Shown piece after piece: positions 1 through 5,531 of a stretch of 7,743 nt of DNA; the first letter of the stretch is position 1, and every line of letters begins with the position of its first letter. Below the pieces are notes generated by a model that was given only the letters and a program-made list of their open reading frames with translations, was not told the origin of the DNA and ran no database searches. Origin of the DNA: Gemmatimonadales bacterium (GTDB taxonomy: Bacteria > Gemmatimonadota > Gemmatimonadetes > Gemmatimonadales > GWC2-71-9). The stretch lies in assembly GCA_025929805.1 (NCBI GenBank), contig JAICPP010000162.1, forward strand, positions 1 to 7,743, given 5' to 3'. The position numbers and the translations under genes were made by a program.

Positions 1-48
1 ACGAACGGGGCCACTTCATGGAATGTCTCCGCAGAGAGGGAGCGCCAC

Positions 49-77
49 GCGGTCACCGGGCTGAGCCCAGTGACCGC
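49..77 (-). terminator. Hairpin downstream of the lipoprotein gene, possible terminator
   Basis: Bases 49-61 pair with 65-77 around a 3-base loop, starting 26 bases after the lipoprotein stop codon. Twelve of 13 positions are Watson-Crick. The remaining one (57/69) is a C-A mismatch in plus-strand RNA but a G-U wobble in minus-strand RNA, so the stem is unbroken only in the transcript of the lipoprotein gene. No U-tract follows, so it may act as a 3'-end stabiliser or a non-canonical terminator. The hairpin is read directly from the sequence; its function is inferred. Confidence 0.5.
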
Positions 78-103
78 CTCACGTCGGATAGAGCTTTAAC
101 GAA

Positions 104-697
104 TCAGTACGCCACCGCGTAGCGGGAGAAATGATCGATCGGCGCGCTGACGGTCCTGCTGCGGAACAGATCCAACGACCGCAAGACCTCGAGGATCTTC
201 AGCTTCTCGTCCGTGTACACGATCTTCTTCTGCAGCAGCACCAGCCCGCAGTTCTGATAACTCATGGTGAGCACGGCCGACTTGTTGAATTGGAGACCGT
301 CGGGGCTGAACCGCACCGAATTGGTCGAGCCGCGAATCTGCTCCGCCGTGATCAGTACCTTTTCCGAGACGGCATCCCGCGGGATGATCAGGGTATGGGT
401 CCCGACCCGTACTACACCACCGTCGGGACCGATGCTCTGCCGGGTGACCGCGTAGGGCTGAGCCGAGCAGGTGAGCAGGTCGGTGACGCTCCCGAGGGTG
501 CCGACCACCGTGCCGGTCAGGTCATTGGTGAGGTCGGTCAGGCCGCCGGTGAGGTCCCCGATGAGGCCAAAGCTGGGAGACTGCTGCTCAACTGATGGGC
601 CGAGTGCTTCGGAGCTGCCGTCGCTCGTGGTACAACTCACCCCGCCCATGAGCAGCAGGACCAAACCAAGCAATGAGAATCTGCGCACCGTACTCAT
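104..697 (-). CDS. Putative lipoprotein with ZU5-like domain
   Basis: A 197-residue exported protein, probably anchored in the membrane by lipid. Residues 1-21 are a signal peptide (RR followed by a Leu-rich core) ending in GVSC, with Cys22 as the likely lipidated residue. The lipobox is atypical because it has Gly at -3. Residues 43-75 are a low-complexity Gly/Leu/Thr/Asp linker with repeated 'DLT' units. Residues about 90-150 resemble a bacterial ZU5-like beta domain: 'GPDGGVV', then 'LIIPRDAV', then 'RFSPDGLQF', then a strand ending at Cys150. Cys77 and Cys150 bracket this domain and could form a disulfide. The C-terminus 'DHFSRYAVAY' is typical of such secreted proteins. GGAG lies 7 bases before the ATG and supports this start. 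No enzymatic residues are apparent. A structural or adhesive role at the envelope is inference. Confidence 0.75.
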   Translation of the reverse strand: MSTVRRFSLLGLVLLLMGGVSCTTSDGSSEALGPSVEQQSPSFGLIGDLTGGLTDLTNDLTGTVVGTLGSVTDLLTCSAQPYAVTRQSIGPDGGVVRVGTHTLIIPRDAVSEKVLITAEQIRGSTNSVRFSPDGLQFNKSAVLTMSYQNCGLVLLQKKIVYTDEKLKILEVLRSLDLFRSRTVSAPIDHFSRYAVAY

Positions 698-849
698 CGA
701 GCTACTCCGGGCTGAGGTTGAGAGCGTGCGACGATACCGCGACCGCTACACGGCCGCCGAACAGCACCGACACCCTTGCCCGTTTACCCGGGGGGCTTGA
801 CAATCTCGGGGCTGCTCGGTACGCGGAACACTAGAAAAGACATGCGCTT

Positions 850-872
850 AGGGGGCAAAGACTATGCCCCCT
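850..872. other. Perfect 8-bp hairpin in the intergenic region
   Basis: AGGGGGCA (850-857) is exactly complementary to TGCCCCCT (865-872), with a 7-base loop between them. No U-tract follows on either strand. It lies about 150 bases upstream of the lipoprotein start and over 200 bases beyond the DUF2784 stop. It could be a terminator remnant, a protein-binding inverted repeat, or part of the lipoprotein leader. Confidence 0.4.
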
Positions 873-1057
873 CCGTACCCGGGTGTATCAGATTATGACG
901 ACTAACTCCGGATCGGTTTCGAGTGATTGAGCGAACAAAGACTTGGCAGGGAGGAACCGCGGGAACTGTTCGTATTCAGCACAAAGTGCAATCTTCGCGA
1001 GTGACTTCAGCCGGGCCGCAAGAGCCCATGCTCACTGCGATTTGCCGGTGGCGATCC

Positions 1058-1083
1058 ACTGCAGAGCTTTGCGCTGAGGCAGT
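1058..1083 (-). terminator. Weak bulged hairpin after the DUF2784 gene
   Basis: An outer 5-bp stem (1058-1062 with 1079-1083) and an inner 3-bp stem (1065-1067 with 1073-1075) are separated by a small internal loop. The hairpin begins two bases after the DUF2784 stop codon. It has no U-tract and is short, so a terminator role is only suggested by position. Confidence 0.25.
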
Positions 1084-1085
1084 AC

Positions 1086-1463
1086 TCACACGAGCTCTAC
1101 CGGTTCGGCAGGGCGCTTCCGGCGCCGACTCGCGATGACACCGTAGATCGCCAGGTTCATCCCGATGACGAGACTCCCCAGCACCAGCTGCACACCTCGA
1201 GTCAGTCCCGACGGATACAGGACTGGTAAAATGTAGTGCTCCACGAATCCACCCTCGTAGCCCTCCAGACCGGCGCTCTCGCGCAATCGCTTCTCCAACG
1301 GCGTGAGAGGGCACACCCATCCGAAGAACTCGATCAGGGCACCGTAGACGGCGACTGGCAAGTGCAGGTACGCCAGCCGGGGCCAGCGCAGCACCAGCAG
1401 CCCGCCGAAGATGACGAACAGCACGAAGGTGAAATGGAGTACGACGACGAGGTCAGCGAGCAT
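1086..1463 (-). CDS. DUF2784 family membrane protein
   Basis: A 125-residue integral membrane protein recognised as DUF2784, a family of unknown function. Hydrophobic segments lie at about 2-25, 33-50 and 91-111. The family signature is clear: 'RWPRLAYLHLP' near 26-36, 'FFGWVCPLTPLE' at 46-57 and 'GGFVEHYILPVLYP' at 71-84. The C-terminus is basic (RRRKR, 113-117), predicting a cytoplasmic tail. I chose the ATG at 1461-1463 because family homology begins with 'MLADLVVVLH'. An upstream GTG at 1533-1535 would add 24 residues encoded by a heptamer repeat, which is almost certainly not coding. No good Shine-Dalgarno precedes the ATG. The repeat hairpin ends 11 bases upstream and may influence initiation. 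The gene follows EF-G2 by 90 bases and may be read from the same transcript. Confidence 0.85.
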   Translation of the reverse strand: MLADLVVVLHFTFVLFVIFGGLLVLRWPRLAYLHLPVAVYGALIEFFGWVCPLTPLEKRLRESAGLEGYEGGFVEHYILPVLYPSGLTRGVQLVLGSLVIGMNLAIYGVIASRRRKRPAEPVELV

Positions 1464-1474
1464 GGCCAACCAAA

Positions 1475-1551
1475 GCGTAAACGGTAAACAGTAAACAGTG
1501 AACGATGGCTCCAAGTCCTCCCGTTCACCGTTCACCGTTCACTGTTCACGC
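1475..1551 (-). repeat. Inverted array of heptamer repeats forming a long RNA hairpin
   Basis: Four consecutive 7-base units of the form NGTAAAC/NGTGAAC (1476-1503) face four units of the form CGTTCAC (1522-1549) across a 17-base spacer. In minus-strand RNA the arms 1475-1504 and 1522-1551 pair at 29 of 30 positions: 24 Watson-Crick, 5 G-U, and one A-C mismatch (1483/1543). In plus-strand RNA the five wobbles become A-C mismatches, so the fold is favoured in the direction of the flanking genes. The structure starts 2-3 bases after the EF-G2 stop codon and ends 11 bases before the DUF2784 ATG. The loop contains GGAGG. No U-tract follows. It could be an attenuator, a transcript-end stabiliser, or a dispersed repeat resembling the heptanucleotide repeats known from cyanobacteria. 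Confidence 0.85.
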
Positions 1552-1553
1552 AG

Positions 1554-3602
1554 TCAGGCTGTTTGCAGCTCCCGCTCCTTCTGGTTCTCGGCAGCCACCT
1601 TCGCCGACACCTCGGGCGGCGCCTCGGCGTACCCCCGGAACTTCTGCCGGTGAGTGCCTCGCCCGTGAGTGATCGAGTGCAGCGTAGTGGAGTACTTGTA
1701 CAGCTCGGCCTCAGGCACGATGGCTCGTACCCGGGTGAGCCTTCCATCGGACTCGGTGCCGAGGATCTGGCCACGACGAGAGCTGAGATCGCCCATCACG
1801 TCGCCCAGCGCGTCATCCGGCGCCCACACATCCACGTCCATCAGCGGCTCGAGCAGGACCGGCCGCGCTTTGGGGGCCACGTTTCGGAATGCCATGATGC
1901 CGGCCAACTTGAACGACATTTCATTGGAGTCCACGTCGTGGTAGGATCCGTCGTAGCATTCCGCCTTGAAGTCCACGACGGGATATCCTGCCACAATACC
2001 GCGCACCGCCGCCTCCTGAATCCCCCGGTCAACCGCGGGAACGTATTTCCCGGGAATGACACCTCCCACAATCGAATCCTCGAACTCGTACCCGGTGCCG
2101 CGAGGTAGCGGGGAGAGCCGGATCCAGCAGTCGCCGTACTGGCCCCGTCCGCCGGACTGTTTCTTGTGCTTTCCCTGGCCCTCCGCCCTTCCTTTAATAG
2201 TCTCGCGATAGGCCACCCGCGGCCGTACCAGCTCGGCGTGGACCCCGAACTTTCGCTGCAGCCGGTTCAGGATGGTGTCGAAGTGGCGTTCGCCCATGCC
2301 GTGGATGAGCGTCTGGCCCAGCTCGGAGCTGTACTCGAAGTGGAAGGTCGGATCTTCCTCGTGCAGCTTGTGCAGCCCGGCCGCGAGCTTGTCTTCTTCG
2401 CCCCGCTGCTTCACCACCACCGCCGAAGTCGCCACCGAGTCGGGGAAGGGGATCGGCGGCAGCCGCACTGGTACCTCCCGCCAGCAGAAGGTGTCACCGG
2501 TATGAGTGTCTTTGAGCTTGGCCACCGAGCCGATGTCGCCGGCAGAGAGCCGCTCCACCTCGAAACGCTCCTTGCCCTGCTGCACCGACAGGTGGTTCAG
2601 CTTCTCCACCGTTTCGTGCTCGGCGTTGAACACCTCCCCTCCGTTTCGGATCTCGCCACTGTAGAGGCGGAACAGGGTCACGTCGCCCACGTGCGACTCG
2701 GACAGCGTCTTGAACACCCGTCCGACCAGCGGCGCTTCCGCCGGCGGCTTCACCTCGGCCGGTGAGGGGAACAGCTCGACCATCTTCTTGAGCAGAGTGC
2801 GGGTGCCGTAGGTCAGCTCGCCGCTACCACAGAAGAGCGGCACTACGGCGCCCTCGATCACCGCTTTCTTCACCGCCTTGATGAACTGCTCCCGCGGGAT
2901 CTCCTCGCCTCCGAGGTAGCGCTCGATCAGCTCGTCGTCGGTGGAGGCCACAGCCTCGGTGAGCTGTTCGGTGTACTGCTGAAAGAGTGATTGGTACTCG
3001 TCCGGGATCGGCACCACCTCGTACTCCCCGGTCTTGGTGCCCTTCTTATAGAAGTGGCAGTGGCCGGAGAAGAGGTTGATGATCCCGTGAAAGTCGTGCC
3101 CGTTGCCGATCGGAATCTCGACCGGGACGACCTTGGGTGTCAGATGAGCCCTCACGTCGTTGAAGGCCCGCTCGAAGTCGGCGTGCTCCTTGTCCATGAG
3201 CGAAACGAACAGGACCCGGGGCAGGTGCAGCTGGTCGCAGACTTCCCAGACCTTTTCGGTGCCCACCTCCACCCCACCCGTTCCGCTGAGGACGACGACG
3301 GCGGCATCGGCCGCGTGCAGGCCGCTGACGACCTCGCCGAAGTAGTCGAGGTATCCGGGGGTGTCAATGAGGTTGAGCTTGGTGTCGAGCCATTCGGCGT
3401 GGCCGAGGCCCAGGTTGATGGAGTGCTTGCGATCGATTTCGTCGGGAGAGTAGTCGGTGAGCGTGGTACCGTCTTTGATGGAACCGTGGCGTCGGCTGGC
3501 GCCGCTTACGAAGGCCAGGGCGTCAACGAGCGATGTCTTGCCGCTGGCCCCGTGCCCGACGAACGCCACGTTTCTTATGGCGTTGGAGCCATAGACCTTC
3601 AT
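1554..3602 (-). CDS. fusA2: Elongation factor G-like GTPase, EF-G2 type
   Basis: A 682-residue translational GTPase of the EF-G2 group, the paralogue called FusA2 in mycobacteria and EF-G-2 in Thermus. It acts on ribosomes in the cytoplasm; its in vivo role is unclear in most species. The N-terminal G domain has P-loop GHGASGKT (16-23) and DTPGY (80-84), with Tyr where canonical EF-G has the catalytic His. The G4 position reads SLMD (134-137) rather than NKxD. Domain II lies at about 285-385, domain III at about 390-460. Domain IV is marked by HKKQSGGRGQYG (479-490) and GGVIPGKY (513-520). The C-terminal EF-G domain V covers about 580-665. I chose the ATG at 3600-3602, which has AGGAGG 8 bases upstream. 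The GTG at 3609-3611 directly abuts that site, so it is less likely. Canonical EF-G should be encoded elsewhere, so this is probably an accessory copy. Confidence 0.92.
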   Translation of the reverse strand: MKVYGSNAIRNVAFVGHGASGKTSLVDALAFVSGASRRHGSIKDGTTLTDYSPDEIDRKHSINLGLGHAEWLDTKLNLIDTPGYLDYFGEVVSGLHAADAAVVVLSGTGGVEVGTEKVWEVCDQLHLPRVLFVSLMDKEHADFERAFNDVRAHLTPKVVPVEIPIGNGHDFHGIINLFSGHCHFYKKGTKTGEYEVVPIPDEYQSLFQQYTEQLTEAVASTDDELIERYLGGEEIPREQFIKAVKKAVIEGAVVPLFCGSGELTYGTRTLLKKMVELFPSPAEVKPPAEAPLVGRVFKTLSESHVGDVTLFRLYSGEIRNGGEVFNAEHETVEKLNHLSVQQGKERFEVERLSAGDIGSVAKLKDTHTGDTFCWREVPVRLPPIPFPDSVATSAVVVKQRGEEDKLAAGLHKLHEEDPTFHFEYSSELGQTLIHGMGERHFDTILNRLQRKFGVHAELVRPRVAYRETIKGRAEGQGKHKKQSGGRGQYGDCWIRLSPLPRGTGYEFEDSIVGGVIPGKYVPAVDRGIQEAAVRGIVAGYPVVDFKAECYDGSYHDVDSNEMSFKLAGIMAFRNVAPKARPVLLEPLMDVDVWAPDDALGDVMGDLSSRRGQILGTESDGRLTRVRAIVPEAELYKYSTTLHSITHGRGTHRQKFRGYAEAPPEVSAKVAAENQKERELQTA

Positions 3603-3607
3603 GGCCT

Positions 3608-3644
3608 CCACCTCCTCGGAATAGTTGAAATTCCAAGGTGGTGG
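3608..3644 (-). promoter_or_regulatory. Leader hairpin burying the EF-G2 Shine-Dalgarno
   Basis: In the minus-strand transcript, bases 3644-3630 pair with 3622-3608 at 14 of 15 positions around a 7-base loop (3629-3623). There is one G-U pair (3635/3617) and one A-A mismatch (3639/3613). The 3' arm contains the whole AGGAGG (3616-3611) that should serve the ATG at 3602. Two further G-C pairs are possible beyond a C-A mismatch (3646-3647 with 3605-3606). As drawn, ribosome access requires the stem to open, which suggests translational control by temperature, a ligand, a protein, or a competing fold. A TTGACA matching the -35 consensus lies upstream (3663-3658), but no good -10 follows it. Confidence 0.6.
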
Positions 3645-3694
3645 GGGAGGGAGCCGTTGTCAAATGAAGGCGCAGCCCGCGCTGGATTGTGGGC

Positions 3695-4123
3695 TCAGGG
3701 TTGCCTGGCGGCCCACCATTGGAGCCCTGCCGCGGAACAGGCCGCGAGCGACGCGAAGAAGAGGGCACCGGTAAAACCACCCACCAGCAGGCCAGGGACC
3801 AAGCCCGCGAGGGCTCCGCACAGTACCTGAGGCCCCCACTGGGCCAGAACGCCAGGGGTTTCCTCCACCGATTCGCGCCATTCCTCGGTCACTATCAATA
3901 GACCGGCGTACAGGATACCGATGCCGAGGCCGGCAGCGGCCGCACCGAGGCCCAAGGCCACGACCCAAAACCACTGACCCAAGAAGCTGTCCGGGGTGGA
4001 GCCTGCTTCGATAAACGGCAGAGCCTTGCCTAACATCAGCAGAATGCCAAGCAGCGTTCCCGCCACTGCCCATGCTCTAGCCCATCCAAGCGCTACCCGG
4101 AGGATCTGCTGCAGAGGATCCAT
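3695..4123 (-). CDS. Small membrane protein of unknown function
   Basis: A 142-residue protein I do not recognise as a named family. It has about four hydrophobic segments at residues 9-32, 49-78, 97-118 and 119-135. The two middle ones are rich in Gly and Ala, including 'GLGAAAAGLGIGILYAG', a composition suited to tight helix packing. The acidic stretch 'TEEWRESVEETPG' (79-91) lies between the second and third segments and is the most distinctive soluble part. I chose the ATG at 4121-4123 ('MDPLQQILRVAL'). A TTG 57 bases upstream would add a proline-rich tail with no support. Only a weak GGGG precedes the ATG. The gene lies 165 bases after gltS and ends 92 bases before EF-G2. The coding call rests on an open frame with a clear membrane pattern and tight packing. 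Confidence 0.65.
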   Translation of the reverse strand: MDPLQQILRVALGWARAWAVAGTLLGILLMLGKALPFIEAGSTPDSFLGQWFWVVALGLGAAAAGLGIGILYAGLLIVTEEWRESVEETPGVLAQWGPQVLCGALAGLVPGLLVGGFTGALFFASLAACSAAGLQWWAARQP

Positions 4124-4288
4124 CGGAACCCCGGCTGTGTTAGGGAGGATGTATGGAGCTGCCGGCCGAGCCCCGTGCAAGGAGCAAGCCGCTCGAAGGT
4201 GGCGTAACTACGGCATTTGGGCCGGATTTGAGCGGGTCAAGCTGAGGAGAGATGAGGAGGATTGCGCTCCGCATGAACTCATCGGCAG

Positions 4289-5509
4289 TCACTTCAACCA
4301 ATTCACAAAAAACGTGATAATGATCGCATTGGTGAAATCGATGAAGAACGCCCCCACCAGGGGCACCACCAGGAAGGCCCGCGGCGCCGGCCCGAACCGC
4401 GCCACCAGCGCCCGCATGTTGGCCACCGCGTTGGCCGTGGTGCCCAGCACGAAGCCGATGAACCCGCTCGACATCACGGCGGACTCGTAGTCCTTCCCCA
4501 TCACCCGGAAGGACACGGTCAGCGCAAACAGCACCACCACCAGCACCTGCGCCGCGAGAATCACCAGCAACGGCAGCGCCAGCCCCGCCAGCTCCCAGAG
4601 CTTGAGGTTCATCAGGGCCACTACCAGGAAGATGTTGAGCGCCAGGTTACCGGCGAACTCCATGGCCCGCTGGTCGATGCGGAGCCAGCCGCTCACGTCG
4701 TCGATGTTCCTGAGCACCGAGGCCACTAACATGGCGCCGATATAGGCGGGGAGGGTGATGCCCAGCGACTGGATCTGCGCGCTCACGATGCTGCCCAAGG
4801 CCATGGCCAGCGCCAGGACGACGAGGTTCCGAATGAAGCTGGAATCCTCCCGCTCGACCTCGACGATCAGGATCTCGGGTTGATCGCGCAGCCCGGACTC
4901 CGCTTCGGACCGCGCGGCGGTGGTCGCTGCCAGCGTTGGCTTGAGGCCAAATCGGTTGATCAGCCGAGTGCCGACCGGTCCGCCCACCAATCCGCCGCAG
5001 ACGATCCCTGCGGTTGCTGCAGTGAGTGCCAGTGGTCCGGCACCCCGGAGACCTGCCTCCTCGAAGACCGGTGCAAAGGCGAGCCCGGTTGCCGGTCCAC
5101 CCACCAGCGTCACCGAGCCGGCCATGACGCCGAGCAACGGGTTTTCCTCGAAGCCCAGCGCGATCGCGATGCCAAGGAAGTTCTGCACCAGGCAAAACAG
5201 GGTGGCGAGCACCAGAAAGATGAGCACCTGGATGCCGCCCGCCCGGAGCAGCGCCAGGCTCGCTCCCATTCCTATGGATGTAAAGAAGGCAACGCTCAGC
5301 GTCGGCTGCAGCGTGGTGTCGAGCTGGATGGAGACACTCCACTGGCGGAGCACCAGCACCAGGGTCGTGAAGAGCAACCCTCCGACGACTGCTGAGGGAA
5401 TGTTGAGCCGATTGATGATGGCGATTCGTTTTTGTAACTGAATCCCAAGCCAGTAGACCAGGCCGGCCAGAGTGAGCGTTTGGAGAAGATCGAGTTTGAG
5501 TTCTGTCAT
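4289..5509 (-). CDS. gltS: Sodium/glutamate symporter
   Basis: A 406-residue inner-membrane protein of the GltS (glutamate:Na+ symporter) family, about the same length as E. coli GltS. It has two homologous halves of hydrophobic helices around a hydrophilic central loop (about 195-225, with many Glu and Arg). The first half carries 'FFTSIGMGASLALLRAGG' (75-92) and the re-entrant-loop motif 'GSVTLVGGPATG' (131-142). The second half carries 'GFVLGTTANAVANMRALV' (352-369) and 'RAFLVVPLVGAFFIDFTNA' (377-395), which match E. coli GltS closely. The first loop has GGPATG where E. coli has GGHGTG. The open frame continues upstream to 6157, but that part is only the out-of-frame shadow of the channel gene. 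The homologous start is the ATG at 5507-5509. Its AGGAGG lies unusually far away (16 bases) and overlaps the channel stop codon. Confidence 0.93.
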   Translation of the reverse strand: MTELKLDLLQTLTLAGLVYWLGIQLQKRIAIINRLNIPSAVVGGLLFTTLVLVLRQWSVSIQLDTTLQPTLSVAFFTSIGMGASLALLRAGGIQVLIFLVLATLFCLVQNFLGIAIALGFEENPLLGVMAGSVTLVGGPATGLAFAPVFEEAGLRGAGPLALTAATAGIVCGGLVGGPVGTRLINRFGLKPTLAATTAARSEAESGLRDQPEILIVEVEREDSSFIRNLVVLALAMALGSIVSAQIQSLGITLPAYIGAMLVASVLRNIDDVSGWLRIDQRAMEFAGNLALNIFLVVALMNLKLWELAGLALPLLVILAAQVLVVVLFALTVSFRVMGKDYESAVMSSGFIGFVLGTTANAVANMRALVARFGPAPRAFLVVPLVGAFFIDFTNAIIITFFVNWLK

Positions 5510-5516
5510 CAGAGGC

Positions 5517-5531
5517 AGGAAGGTACCTCCT
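5517..5531 (-). promoter_or_regulatory. gltS ribosome-binding site inside a small hairpin
   Basis: On the minus strand AGGAGG overlaps the channel stop codon TAG. It can pair with CCTTCCT just downstream, giving a 6-bp stem with one G-U pair and a 3-base loop. The ATG of gltS is 16 bases beyond AGGAGG, a long spacing. A CTG at 5518-5516 would be about 7 bases away and in frame. A ribosome finishing the channel gene would open this stem, so coupled translation is plausible. Confidence 0.45.

Larger units (their letters stand above)
698..1085. other. Gene-free stretch between DUF2784 and lipoprotein genes
   Basis: This 388-base interval holds no convincing gene. The only plus-strand reading frame inside it (923-1138) has no family resemblance and runs into the DUF2784 gene. 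It contains a bulged hairpin just after the DUF2784 stop (1058-1083) and a perfect 8-bp hairpin (850-872). It must also hold the promoter for the lipoprotein gene, but I find no convincing -35/-10 pair on the minus strand. Confidence 0.5.

Noticed and set aside
797..825. A perfect TTGACA (797-802) on the plus strand, followed 17 bases later by TACGCG.
   Set aside because: The -10 is poor and there is no plus-strand gene for it to serve.
923..1138. A 71-codon plus-strand frame in the gene-free stretch.
   Set aside because: Its composition looks non-coding, it has no family match that I recognise, and it overlaps the 3' end of the DUF2784 gene.
1475..1551. The heptamer array as a CRISPR or as the coding N-terminus of DUF2784.
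   Set aside because: The units are only 7 bases with no spacers, so it is not a CRISPR. The 7-base period is out of phase with codons, and DUF2784 homology starts at the later ATG, so it is not coding.
3635..3663. A perfect TTGACA on the minus strand (3663-3658) upstream of EF-G2 as a promoter.
   Set aside because: At 17 bases' spacing the -10 would read CACCTT, far from consensus. The -35 match alone is not enough to call a promoter.
3674..3695. A 5-bp hairpin AGCCC/GGGCT at the end of the small membrane protein gene as a terminator.
   Set aside because: It is too short, has a 12-base loop, overlaps the stop codon and lacks a U-tract.
2991..3830. A 279-codon plus-strand frame antisense to EF-G2, with similar long antisense frames at 2166-2765, 1563-2108 and 131-595.
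   Set aside because: They mirror real codons on the opposite strand in GC-rich DNA, show no recognisable domain, and lack supporting ribosome-binding sites.
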